A DNA stretch of 64,000 nt, from the NCBI GenBank assembly GCA_930367205.1, contig OV884011.1, forward strand, positions 110,413,139 through 110,477,138, read 5' to 3'. Position numbers and translations under genes: made by a program. The stretch is from Acanthosoma haemorrhoidale (taxonomy: Eukaryota > Arthropoda > Insecta > Hemiptera > Acanthosomatidae). Position 1 is the stretch's first letter, and each line of letters opens with the position of its first letter. A model generated the notes under the pieces. The model saw only the letters and a list, made by a program, of their open reading frames with translations, made no database searches and had not been told where the DNA came from. Shown here in pieces: positions 24,513-35,303 of this stretch.

Positions 24513-27175
24513 GTGGGCACGCAATTTTAAATTACAACGTCTGCGGCATTATGCCCAAACAAGCCGACGTAGAAGTAATTCTACGGTGCCATACGCCGGA
24601 CGTAGTCGTCCTTACAGATACCCGGCTGAAGAAAATACACTTCTGCCGCTTCCCGGGTTATACTGTTTACCGTCACGACACCGAAACTACCTCAGGAGGA
24701 GTAGCGGTGCTAGTCAGAAACGGTATACCCTGTAGGAGACTGCTCCCCCCCGTCAACCTAGGCCCCGATCAATTTATTGTAACGCTCCAGCTACGGCTCA
24801 CGAAGAATACCATTGTGTCAGGAGTCTATAGAAGACCGAGAGCCGCCTGTGACCCGTACAAGCGTCTGCTCAGTACGGTAGCTCATGACCGAAGACACGT
24901 CATTGTGGGTGACCTAAATGCAAACCACAGCTGGTGGAGTAGTACTAGAGCAAACGGCCTAGGCCGCTATATTACCAAAACTCCATTTACGGTCATCCAC
25001 CCAGGATTGCCGACCTTCCGTCATTTTGCTAACCCAGACAGGACCTCCACGCCTGACCTGCTCCTGACACAAGAGCCACACCGGGTCACCGGATGCTCCG
25101 CTCTGGACTTTACCACTTCCGATCATCGTCCTGTTCTCTACGAACTAGAAGGCGACATGCCAAAGCCGCCTGCTTCTAGATACAGGTACGATGAGGCTAA
25201 GTGGGACCTCTACAAGCGTCTCATTAAAACCGATTTGCCCACTATCACGCCCCTTAGGCACACCTGGGACATAGATTACGCTATCTATCAGTTACAGGAC
25301 GTCATCGAACGAGCTGCCGATGCATCGATCCCCAAATTTTCTCCGAAGCCCCCTTCTCTGAGGAAACCTCCGGATCACATCCTGCAACTGAGAAGACAGC
25401 GTAACAACATTAAGAACAGGTGGTTTAGGACCAGAAACAGGGACTTAAAACCGGTTTTAAATTCTCTCACAAACCAAGTAAGGTCCCTGATGGCTCAGTG
25501 GAAAAATTCGGTCTGGGAAGATCGCCTCACCAGTCTGCACGGCGACCATAAGCAATTGTGGAAACTCGTGAAGACCTCTACCTCAAAAAGGAATGGTGTC
25601 AGGCTGGCCGCCAACGGCCAGTTCATCCCCACCACCGAGCAAGCGGACATTTTGGCGACCTATTACGAGGAAGTGAGCCGTGGCCAAGGCGAACCAATAG
25701 TAACGCTCGATCCCCCCTCCCCCTCTCTCCCCACCACTACCGATATCTGGACGACTCACAGGCAAGTCGGAGCCATCATTCGGAGAACAACCGGCAAGAA
25801 GTCACCAGGGCAGGACTCGATCCAGAACATCCTACTGAAGCAGCTGCCGAGGAAAGGAATCTCGTTCATAACTAACATCTTGAACTCCTGCTTCAGGCTT
25901 CATTATTTCCCTCAGAACTGGAAACATGCAGTAGTGATCCCTCTTCTGAAACCAGCGAATAGCGGATATGAGCCATCTCATTACCGCCCCATCAGTCTGC
26001 TGACTCAACTCTCGAAGCTGTTCGAGAGAATTATCCACATACATCTCTCCGGGCACTGCGAGTCACAGGAAGTCATCCCACCAGAGCAGACTGGTTTCAG
26101 CACAGGCTTAAGCGCGAATAACAACCTGGTGAGATTGCAACACCACGTCGCATCGAACATCCGAAGCAACAGAGCTACCGCAATGATTTCTCTGGACTGT
26201 TCGAAAGCCTTCGACTCTGTGGATCATTACATCCTACTCCAACGTCTGAGGGAATACGAATTCTCGGATCAGCTGCAGAACCTGATTAGATCCTACCTTA
26301 CAGGCAGAACATTTTCGGTTCGTATAGGCACTACGACCACGACCCGAAGAAACTATTCTGCCGGTGTCCCCCAAGGATCGGTGCTAGGCCCGTTGCTGTT
26401 CAACATTTACACCGCCCACATCGTAGGAGCCTCGTACTCCAACTGCGAGGTATCCGCGTACGCGGACGATATAGGTGTCTACAGCACTAGCATCAATCCA
26501 TCCAGAGCCCTGAAATTCGCTGAGAGTGCCAGTCAACAAATCGCCGAGAAACTCGATGCCGTCTACATTAAAGTCAATCCGGCCAAGACGCAAGGAATAA
26601 TATTTAGTTACAAATCCGGAAAAAAGAAGCTCCCTAAATCCTTCGTGTTAGACGGCAAAGAATGCCCTGTAAGCAACAAGCTGTGCTACCTCGGAATTAC
26701 CCTCGGTAGGCACTTGTCGTTCACAACGCACCTCGGAAAGAAGTTAAAGAGTGTTAGGAAGAAATTCTTCAGCCTCGGACACCTACTTCACAGCCCGGCT
26801 CTATCAGTACGCCTCAAGCTGCTGATATACCAGAGCGTCCTAAGACCTGCATTGATGTATGGAACCCCTCTCTACAAGTATTTGACTCCCAACACTCTCC
26901 TAAAGCTCCAGCAATTTCAGAATAGAGTTCTCCGCACCTCCCTCAAACACACCCCTTTCGACCAAATGAAGGCCGACGAAATCCACAAAAAATTCGAAGT
27001 GCTCACTATCCAAGATTTTATCAAGAGAAGGCACATCAAATTTTTTGACTCCCTAAGACATAGCCACAACCCACTATTCTCCGACCTTCAGCCACCACCA
27101 ATGCCCGTCAGATGGAAACACTGCTGGACCGCCGAAGCTTGGCGAATGAAAGACATCATAGAACCAGAGGACTGA
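24509..27175 (+). CDS. LINE ORF2: APE endonuclease + reverse transcriptase (family A)
   Basis: This 888-residue frame is intact. The endonuclease (1-~215) shows N10, GDLNAN at 134-139 and SDHRPV at 204-209. At the usual ET(R/H/W) glutamate it has aspartate instead (LTDTRL, D37). Reverse transcriptase motifs follow: HYRPISLLTQLSKLFERI at ~491, motif A SLDCSKAFD with D563, GVPQGSVLGPLLF at ~619 and catalytic YADD at 651-654. A C-terminal RRHIKFFDSL signature is shared with families C and D. No RNase H is present, as usual for Jockey. The protein would nick the target and copy LINE RNA from the exposed end. The E-to-D change may lower nicking activity; whether it does cannot be judged from sequence. 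The start overlaps the gag stop by 4 bp. Confidence 0.93.
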   Translation: MSGHAILNYNVCGIMPKQADVEVILRCHTPDVVVLTDTRLKKIHFCRFPGYTVYRHDTETTSGGVAVLVRNGIPCRRLLPPVNLGPDQFIVTLQLRLTKNTIVSGVYRRPRAACDPYKRLLSTVAHDRRHVIVGDLNANHSWWSSTRANGLGRYITKTPFTVIHPGLPTFRHFANPDRTSTPDLLLTQEPHRVTGCSALDFTTSDHRPVLYELEGDMPKPPASRYRYDEAKWDLYKRLIKTDLPTITPLRHTWDIDYAIYQLQDVIERAADASIPKFSPKPPSLRKPPDHILQLRRQRNNIKNRWFRTRNRDLKPVLNSLTNQVRSLMAQWKNSVWEDRLTSLHGDHKQLWKLVKTSTSKRNGVRLAANGQFIPTTEQADILATYYEEVSRGQGEPIVTLDPPSPSLPTTTDIWTTHRQVGAIIRRTTGKKSPGQDSIQNILLKQLPRKGISFITNILNSCFRLHYFPQNWKHAVVIPLLKPANSGYEPSHYRPISLLTQLSKLFERIIHIHLSGHCESQEVIPPEQTGFSTGLSANNNLVRLQHHVASNIRSNRATAMISLDCSKAFDSVDHYILLQRLREYEFSDQLQNLIRSYLTGRTFSVRIGTTTTTRRNYSAGVPQGSVLGPLLFNIYTAHIVGASYSNCEVSAYADDIGVYSTSINPSRALKFAESASQQIAEKLDAVYIKVNPAKTQGIIFSYKSGKKKLPKSFVLDGKECPVSNKLCYLGITLGRHLSFTTHLGKKLKSVRKKFFSLGHLLHSPALSVRLKLLIYQSVLRPALMYGTPLYKYLTPNTLLKLQQFQNRVLRTSLKHTPFDQMKADEIHKKFEVLTIQDFIKRRHIKFFDSLRHSHNPLFSDLQPPPMPVRWKHCWTAEAWRMKDIIEPED

Positions 27176-27550
27176 CGGACCTACACCCAGCCGAGAGATC
27201 GAGGCCGATCTCCCGCCCGACTCAACCGACGCCACATTACCCCATCTACCTGTGTAAGCAGGGTTGATCTTCCGGCCGATTAGGCCGACTCACTCAGGCC
27301 CCTGGCGGGGCGGCCGGCCAGGCTTCGCCTGGCCTACAACAAACCATCGCCTAGGCACCCCTAGGCTTAATCCTTGGTAGACTCTCACTACCTTCCTGAC
27401 TCCATCCGCCTTTCTAGGCATTCCACACCCCATATCCTTCTCATACATCCTTCAAATAGGGGTCTCCCCTTAGTGAAAGGCACTTTCCAGCCAAAAATAA
27501 TTTTCCTTATTTTTCCCACATTCCTATTTTTTATAATTTTGAGAGCTTAG
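27176..27550 (+). other. family A 3' UTR with strong GC hairpin
   Basis: This is the untranslated tail between the ORF2 stop and poly(A). A perfect 8-bp GC stem lies at 27316-27334 (GGCCAGGC, loop TTC, GCCTGGCC), next to further GC-rich palindromic pieces. The end reads GAGAGCTTAG before poly(A), shared in near-identical form with family C. Such 3' structures can be recognition sites for LINE reverse transcriptase; that role is inference here. Confidence 0.7.
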
Positions 27551-27551
27551 G

Positions 27552-27609
<58 letters not shown>

Positions 27610-27911
27610 ATTAAATAAGAATGAAATATCCTCAAACATAGTTTCAACAATAGACTTGGATTCACTGTATATCATCGGTCTTCATGCCATTTTTTATCAT
27701 ATATACAGCACATTCACAGGTGAGTTAATGAATAAAGAAAAAAAAATGGCTTCTGTTTCCTTAGTTAGAAAGGACCTCCGTATTAAGTAGTAAGTAGACC
27801 TCCGGTCAGTAGTAAATAGGTTTTTAATTTGGATTTCTTACCTTCTGTCTATGTTCTACTGACTACTATCATACAAATACCATTCCGGGATTCTGCAAGC
27901 TGTTGGCTCAA

Positions 27912-28455
27912 CTTCAGTATCCTTTTCCCAAGGATTAGGAAAAGGGTCTGTGGACGGTAAGATGAGGCGTCATTGGGTGGTTTATCGGGTTTGGTGAATA
28001 GGACAATAATGGAATGTTTCCAGAGAAGAGGAAAGTGCGTCGTTCGGATAATGTAATTATATGAGTAAGGAGATCGAATCCAGGGGATTTTCGGTTGTCG
28101 GAAAGTTTTTCAGAAGGTATTTGACCTCAAAGGGGTTAACGGCTTTTGGTGGAAGAGGAAGAGGAATATCTGAAGTGAGGAAATTTTCTACAGTTGTGCC
28201 GTGAGTATGGTTTTGATGAGTAAGGTGAGGTGTGAAAGTATGGGTAAGATGCAGAGCAAATACCTCTGACCTATCCCCATCCGAAGCCGCCCAGGACCCA
28301 TCATCACTACGGAGTGGGTGTGAAACAGGATGATACGTTAGGATTTTTTTGGTTACATTCCACAAGGAGTTATCCCTGGTAGACAGAGAGGAGAGGTAGG
28401 AATTGAAAGAATCGGAATGGAAGGATGCCAATAGCCGCTTTACCAATCGGCAAAT
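27912..28455 (-). pseudogene. internally deleted RT fragment of LINE family B
   Basis: The minus strand carries the linker-to-RT region of family B: RLLASFHSDSFNSYL, HPVSHPLRSDDGSWAASDGDRS and AVNPFEVKYLLKN, then a frameshifted WKH-like segment. Compared with the copy at 33195-35303, ~60 bp are missing after YLLKN. A larger segment is also gone, so the YRPISL region abuts the PQTLFLI region. Both ends are truncated and no poly(A) is present, so post-insertion deletions shaped it. It is non-functional. Confidence 0.8.
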
Positions 28456-28469
28456 TCTGTTGTTAAAGA

Positions 28470-28971
28470 AAATAATGTTTTAAAGAAGTTTTGGAGTTTG
28501 AAAACAAAAATAACGAATTAGAACAACCATCGATTGAAAATTAAATTGGAATTCATAGTCTTCCTTTGAAAACGGATGAAGATTTAAAAGAAAAATGTTG
28601 GTAATGTTTTTAATGTACAAATCACATATGATGATCGAAACAAGTGTTATAGGGTTCAATATCGAGTAGACGCAAGGATTCCGGGTAAAATTGTTGTTGA
28701 TTTCGTTTCAAACAAATCAGAGAAGAATTTATTTGCCAAACTTGTTAATTATCAATAGGGAGTTAGGTTCGCTTGACGGAAATAAACATTTATTTTAATC
28801 ATTCACTAACATCTCATAATAAAAATTTGTCTAGAGTTGCGATAATTGCCAAGACAAGTAAAGGTTATAAGTTTTTTATGGTTCAATAACAATAAACTGT
28901 TTATTAAAAAAGTTGAAAGAAGTGGGCCAATAATATTGAAATCTATAAATGATCACATTCAGCTTAATTAA
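28470..28971 (+). pseudogene. decayed protein-coding region of unknown family
   Basis: Several long open pieces follow one another with single frameshifts. The first reads FKEVLEFENKNNELEQPSIEN and SLPLKTDEDLKEKC. Then comes a 53-codon open piece at 28597-28758 (VQITYDDRNKCYRVQYRVD, KIVVDFVSNKSEKNLF). Next is SRVAIIAKTSKGYKFFMV, shifting to NNNKLFIKKVERSGPIILKS and a stop at 28969. Residue composition and continuity look like real protein, not chance. I do not recognise the family: LPLKTDEDL superficially recalls DUF4806 proteins, and the lysine/asparagine-rich style could also be viral. It may connect with similar pieces at 29490-29900. Confidence 0.35.
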
Positions 28972-29489
28972 TGTATGCGTTATTTCGTTACATCTTGTAG
29001 TAAATTATGTCTTCTGTAGAGAATTTTGAATATTAAACTATGTAAGTTTTGTTGACATTTAATTAATTTATTTAATAAGATATTTAAAAATGTCACCTAC
29101 AAATGTAGAATCCCTTTATAGCCTACTTGAGTTTTAAAGTGATTTTTTGTAATGAAATACTTGACGTAACAATATCTGATTAACTGATCATCAAGTTAAT
29201 TTAATTTAGAGAATTGTACAATTTTCCGCAGTGGTTGAATCAATAAAGAAATTGTTGGAGTTACCATGTTCATAAGTGTATAATACTATGTCATGTAAAA
29301 CTTTACGTAAACCGAGGATACTATGATAATTAAATAGAATACATTATGTCTGAAATTTCAAGTTCAAGGTAAGTGCAGTACATAGATCACTAAAAGCAGA
29401 AAGAATATTGGATTATTTTTTATAAATACAAAATCATGTTGTAATTTATGATAATTCTAGGAGATATTAACATTAATGTAAATAAGCCA

Positions 29490-29900
29490 AGCAATTAATT
29501 TTACAAGACAGTTGTCTAAGAATTGTCAAAATTTGCATATGTTGCCTTTGAATGCGACGTTTCATAGAAATTACGTTAATTCATTTCTTGGTTTAATAAT
29601 TGTTAAAGATAAAAGCCGTATACATAAATTCAGGCACGATAGTTTTAAACAGGATTTTCACATCATGATACAATCAGAAATAAGACTAAATGCTTTAAAA
29701 TTCTTCAAATTAGAGATTTTAAAAACATTGCTTTAGAAAATGTAGAACAGGGTTTACTAAGTTAGGACAACTGAATGAATTACATGAAGTTAATCAAAAA
29801 GTTGAATTATTAACCAATACTTTATTAGACATTATGAATAAGAATTTTCCAGTTAAAGAAATTTGAGTCACCTATAGACCGGCTACGTGTTTAACACAAG
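29490..29900 (+). pseudogene. second decayed coding stretch of unknown family
   Basis: A 74-codon open piece (29512-29736, no ATG at its start) reads FHRNYVNSFLGLIIVKDKSR and IQSEIRLNALKFFKLEILK. After a frameshift a helical segment follows, LGQLNELHEVNQKVELLTNT, ending KNFPVKEI before a stop near 29867. The heptad-like leucine pattern suggests a coiled coil. The domain is unknown. It may be the 3' part of the same broken gene as 28470-28971, since both lie on the plus strand with an AT-rich gap between. Confidence 0.3.
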
Positions 29901-30116
29901 AACTGTCCGTCACCTGTCGAAAACAAATCAAGAAGCGTGCAAGGAACAAGATTAAAAAAAAAAATTAAGAAATGAAAGAAACAAATATTTTAACGATCAA
30001 TATAGAAATTTTCTTGGTTCTAAGAATTTGCAGAACTTAACGAAGGAGCATGGTCTTTTAAAACAAAAACCACCCTATTATTAATTTCGTAGAAAAGCTT
30101 TCGTGGAGGTCCTTAC

Positions 30117-30484
<368 letters not shown>

Positions 30485-30829
30485 TCTAGCCAAAAAAGTT
30501 TGTAGCTAGCTCCCTAGGCACAAATTTGTTGCTTAATGATGCCTCTAACTTGTGCAGTTCCTTAAGGAACCGTTTTGTTTTTGGTCCTCTTTGTCCTCTC
30601 ACCTACAAGTCTGGCATTGTCGGGAGTGATTACAAGAATGCTACTGTTAGCTTTAACTGACGGCATTGCAGTTCACAGACATAGCCTACGTGCAACAACA
30701 GCTCTTGAACAAGTCTAGTCAGTTTGTAACGTAATCAGGTGAAAAGCTGGGTAAATTAAAGTTGTCAACACCGGAAAGACGGACTGCGTAATCTCCCACC
30801 AAAAGGGAGAAAAACCCTTGCTCGAATGC
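30485..30829. other. unclassified interval between microsatellite and family D
   Basis: Composition is moderate and no convincing frame is seen. A minus-strand frame at 30715-31077 overlaps the family D sequence and is its shadow. Confidence 0.4.
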
Positions 30830-31200
30830 GAAACAGTAAGAGATCTAGAGAACTCCTCGGCTTTCTCAATTTCTAGAATGAGGTCATGCGAAAATTCGTC
30901 CGACATACCTCTCTCGAGAGGTTGAAGAACGCTGACCTGCACCCGTTGCTTGGTGTGCCGTCGGTGGGTGAGTTCATCCGCCGGACACACATTAAGTTTT
31001 TTGACTCGTTGCACCACCTGACAAACCCAGTGTTTAACACTATGACCCCACCACCCCTCCCGCATCGATGGCCACAAACTGACGAAGAAAAATTAGGCTA
31101 AGACTTAGTATGTAAGTTAGTTTTAAGGTTGATCAAAAAGGTGAGCCCCATCACCTTTATTAGTCAGTTTAGTCTAGTCACGTATAATGTATATCATTAT
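30830..31200 (+). mobile_element. 3' tail of a third Jockey-like LINE (family D)
   Basis: The plus strand encodes the extreme C-terminus of a Jockey-type ORF2: RKFVRHTSLERLKNADL, then GEFIRRTHIKFFDSLHHL and TPPPLPHRWP, ending at ~31101. It is homologous to, but clearly different from, the family A end (RRHIKFFDSLRHSHNPLF). A 3' UTR follows with a perfect 8-bp stem-loop at 31137-31158 (AAAGGTGA / TCACCTTT), nearly shared with the retroposon end at 3211-3230. No poly(A) is seen. The copy abuts the family A fragment, so its 3' limit is approximate. Confidence 0.75.
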
Positions 31201-31225
31201 ACCTGCTTATTCATTATATAATGCA

Positions 31226-32631
31226 GAGCCGCCTGCTTCTAGATACTGGTACGATGAGGCCGAGTGGGACCTCTACAAGCGTCTTATCAAGACCGATTAG
31301 CCCACTATCACGCCCCTGAGACACACTTGGGACATATATTACGCTATCTATCAGCTACAGGGCGTCATTGAACGAGCTGCCCGTGCATCGATCCCTAAAT
31401 TTTCTCCGAAGCCCCTTCTCTGAGAAAACCACATCCTACAACTGATTAGACAGCGTAACAATATTAAGAACAGGTGGTTTAGGACCAAAAACAGGGACTT
31501 AAAACCGGTTTTAAATTCTCTCACAAACCAAGTTAAGTCCCTGATGGCCCAGTGGAAAAACTCGATTTGGGAAGATCGCCTCACCAGTCTCCACGGAGAC
31601 CACAAGCAATTGTGGAAGCTTGTAAAGACCTGCAGATCAAAAAGGAACGGTGTAAGGCTGGCCATGAACGGGCAGCTCATTCCCACCACCGAACAAGCGG
31701 ACATCTTTGCGACCCACTACGAGGAAGTCAGTCGTGGCCAGGGCGAGCCAATAGGAGCCCTCGACCCCCCCCCCCTCCCCCTCCCTCCCCACCACTACCG
31801 ATATCTGGACCTCTCACAGGCAAGTCTCAGCTATCATTAGAAGAACGACCGGCAAGAAGACACCAGGGCAGGACTCGATCCAGAACATCCTACTCAAGCA
31901 GCTGCCGAGGAAAGGAATCTCGCACATCACCAACATATTGAACTCCTGCTTCAGGCTGCATTATTTCCCTCAGAACTGGAAACATGCTATAGTGATCCCT
32001 CTTCTGAAACCAGCGAAGAGCGGTTATGAGCCATCTCATTACCGCCCCATCAGTCTGCTGACTCAACTCTCGAAGCTGTTCGAGAGAATCATCCACGTAC
32101 ATCTCTCCGGGCACTGTGAGTCACAAGAAGTCATCCCACCAGAGCAGACTGGTTTCAGCACAGGCTTAAGCGCGAACAACAACCTGGTGAGATTGCAACA
32201 CCACGTCGCATCGAACGTCCGGAGCAACAGAGCAACCGCTATGATTTCTCTGGACAGTTCGAAAGCTTTCGACACTGTGGACCACTACATCCTACTCCAA
32301 CGTCTGAGGAAATATGAATTCTCGGATCAGCTGCAGAACCTGATAAGATCCTACCTTACAGGCAGAACTTTTTCGGTTCGTATAGGCACTACGTCTACGA
32401 CCCGAAGAAACTACACTGCCGGTGTCCCCCAAGGATCGGTGCTAGGCCCTCTGCTGTTCAACATATACACCGCCCACATCGTAGGAGCCTCGTACCCCAA
32501 CTGCGAGGTATCCGCGTATGCAGACGATATAGGTGTTTACAGCACTAACATCAATCCCTCCCGAGCCCTTAAATTCGCTGAGAACGCTAGTCAACGGATC
32601 GCCGAGAAACTCAATGCCGTCCACATTCAAT
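31226..32631 (+). pseudogene. family A ORF2 copy truncated at both ends
   Basis: This copy is very similar to family A positions ~25166-26573: it starts in the linker after the endonuclease and stops just past the YADD region (NAVHIQ, then unrelated sequence). Key motifs survive (SLDSSKAFD, GVPQGSVLGPLLF, AYADDIGVYST). A TAG replaces a codon early (near 31298), and a poly(C) length change near 31770 shifts the frame. Loss of the 3' end is not explained by ordinary 5' truncation, so a later deletion or rearrangement is likely. It cannot encode a working protein. Confidence 0.9.
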
Positions 32632-33194
32632 AGAAACTACCGGAATCAAATATTCAAGTGTTATTTACTTACACAAATACAGATTTTGTTTTATTACATT
32701 GGTATATGCTTCAGATGGCAGATTCACTTAAATAGTAACGACAAATGATCTTACAAATCCCATCAAAGAGAAGATACGGATATATTTTAAACCATAGCCC
32801 CATGAATCGTTTTGTATTGGAACATTACTTTTCAGGCGATAAAGATTTGTTATATTTTAATCCTTGACAATGCTATACATTAAATTTAACAGACATTCAG
32901 TATCCGTACCTTAACAACATCATACAAATATGTTGTTGATTGATATATATTTTTAAAAAAAATAGAGGTTTTCATTTTTTTGATTTTGAAAGCTATTTAG
33001 AGACTGCATCTTGAACAGTTCATAACTGAGCATAGATCACTCTAGAGTACCTTACAATGTGGTGACAAGGATTACAGATTTAAACTCTTCTTTCTTTCTC
33101 TCTCAATTCGTATTTATTATCAGATTCGGGCCCTAAAATGAAAAGGTAAGACCGCATTCGCCATATTTTTATCCCAAATTCCATCACGCAGTGA
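32632..33194. other. AT-rich interval, nothing recognised
   Basis: No gene or repeat match is seen between the family A fragment and the family B copy. Confidence 0.5.
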
Positions 33195-35303
33195 AACCGC
33201 AAGTTTGATGTTCGACTTGCTGTCCCCCATAGCTCTATTCCGTATGTCCAGATTGGTTTAAGCATAACTTTGTAGTTTAGTAATTTATTTTCTATTGAGA
33301 GATGGGATGTCCTTTGAAGTAGTCTGTACAGTTGTCCAAAGCATCTGTTTAGTTCTTGTCTTTTTAGTCTCGTATATGGGTTCTAGGTCAGTCGTTTGTG
33401 GAGATGGAAGCAAAGGGTGAAGGTAATCTGGGAACATTTTGCTTCATTAATCCGCCATTGGTTGCACCAATACTCGATCTCGTCAAGGTGTTTTTGAAGG
33501 TAATGGGATGCTATGTCGGGGTCTGGGTGGGATTACTGCAAATGTGGCCAAGAAGGTATTGGGAGTAGAGGGGACATCAGCGGTGTATAGGTTATAGAGT
33601 ATGGGACCCAGGACACTGCCCTGTGGAACTCCAGCATTTATGGGATACTAATTATATATTCTAAACCACAGCGGACTTGGAAGAACCAGTTTGAAAACTA
33701 GGACTGTAGGATTAGGAAAAGGGTCTGTGGTAAATATCTTTTGAGCTTGTAGAGCAAACCTGCGTGCCAAACCCTGTCAAAAGCTTGAGCTATATCAAGA
33801 AATGCAGTAGTGCAACACTGTTTGGTTTCAATAGCTGAGGAGATATGATCAACAACGCGAAGGCCTTGTTGAGCAGTGGAATGTCGTTTGCGGAAACCAA
33901 ACTCGTGAGTGGGAAAAAGGTTTTTGGATTCAACAATTGGAAGTAGACGTTTTAGTAGAAGTTTCTCAAATATTTTTGAGAGGATACGGAGTAGGCTAAT
34001 GGGACGGTAAGATGATGCATCATTGGGTGGTTTACCGGATTCGGCGAATAGTACAATAATGTAATGTTTCCAGAGGAGAGGAAAGAGCGTCGTTCGGATA
34101 ATGCAATTATATATGTAAGTTAGGAAGGTTATGGCATTAGGAGGAAGTTGTTTGAGAATTTGAGGAGTAAGGAGATCATATCCAGGGGACTTTCGGTAAG
34201 GTAAGTTTTTCAGAAGGTATTTGACCTCAGAGGGATTAACGGCTTTTGGTGGAAGAGAGAGAGGAATAGGTGAAGAGTGGAAATCTTCCACAGTTATGCT
34301 GTGAGTATGGTTTTGATGTGAAAGGTGAGGTGTTAAAGTATGGGTAAGATGCAGAGCAAAATCCTCCGACCTGTCCCCATCCGAAGCCGCCAAGGACCCA
34401 TCATCACGACGGAGTGGGTGTGAAACAGGTTGATACTTTAGGATTTTTTTGGTTACATTCCACAAGAAATTATCCCTGGTAGACAGAAAGGAGAGGTAGG
34501 AATTGAAAGAATCAGAACGGAAGGATGCCAATCACCGCTTTACCAATCGTCAGTACTAATTGTACGAGCGGCGATCAGCAGGATGCCGGGATCTTTGCCA
34601 CACTGTTCTGGAGCGGCGTTTGGATTGGATTTGATCTTTGAGATGCTGAGGTAAACGATTATGATTGTGGATTTTTGGGTGACGATGGGGTGAAGATTCC
34701 TCCCCAGCCGACCTCTGAACCAGAGTAGTGAAGGAATGCACTGCATCGTCTAGGTCTTGGGATGTTTTCAGGGACAATTTGAGGTCTACAGACTCTGTAA
34801 GTAGCTGGCAAAAGTGGTCCCAGTCTACTGGGCCCCTAATAAATGAAGGAGGAGGCAGTTTGTGAATTGGTCTTATGGAAATGGTTAATAATAAAGGACT
34901 ATAATCAGAGGAGAGGTCATCAAGGCGTGTGAGTGAATAGTTTAGTGTTCCTAAACTATTGTAGAAAAAGAAGTCAAGGAGATCAGGATTTCGGTTGGGA
35001 TCAGATGGTCAATAGGTGGCTGTGTCAGGAGTGATAGTAGAGCAATGTTTCCATGTGAGTGCAGGCAGCAAAGCACGTCCTCGTGTATTCGTGGCTCTTG
35101 AGCCCCCAATGTTAGTGCTTCGCATTAAAGTCCCCACCCACAATGAAACGATGTCCGATGGAGTCTAGAAAGGAGATGAATTTGGAGTCGGAAATAGATT
35201 TATTGGGAGGGCAGTACTCTGATGCTAGAGTAAGGGGAAAAGTGAAGGTGGTGATCGACACTGCAGTGGTTTAAAGGAAATCATGTGCTACCAAAGGAAC
35301 TAT
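33195..35303 (-). pseudogene. family B LINE copy: EN and RT remnants
   Basis: On the minus strand, an endonuclease piece (~35303-34790) reads CPPNKSISDS, VGGDFNAKH and SDYSPLLL, where the usual SDH histidine is tyrosine. A frameshifted linker follows (LPQHLKDQIQSKRRSRTVW). The RT part (34531-33698) has SYRPISLLRILSKIFEKLL, FLDIAQAFDRVWH with the motif A aspartate intact, then a TAG after LFLILQS. Beyond that lie remnants of the catalytic and thumb region to LKPIWTYGIELWGTA near 33200. The copy lacks gag (5' truncation) and the family 3' UTR, so the 3' end was lost too. It is dead. Confidence 0.85.

Larger units (their letters stand above)
23089..27618 (+). mobile_element. apparently full-length Jockey-clade LINE (family A)
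   Basis: The order on the plus strand is 5' UTR, intact gag, intact EN-RT ORF2, a structured 3' UTR and ~58 A residues (27551-27608). ACATTAAATAA occurs at 23089-23099 and again at 27608-27618 right after poly(A). If this is the target-site duplication, the element is ~4.5 kb with a 5' UTR of ~280 bp, normal for Jockey. Both frames are open and GC-richer than host DNA, so the insertion looks young and could be competent. A second copy (31226-32631), the related copy C and the tail D show the lineage is multicopy. The 5' boundary depends on the TSD. Confidence 0.85.
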
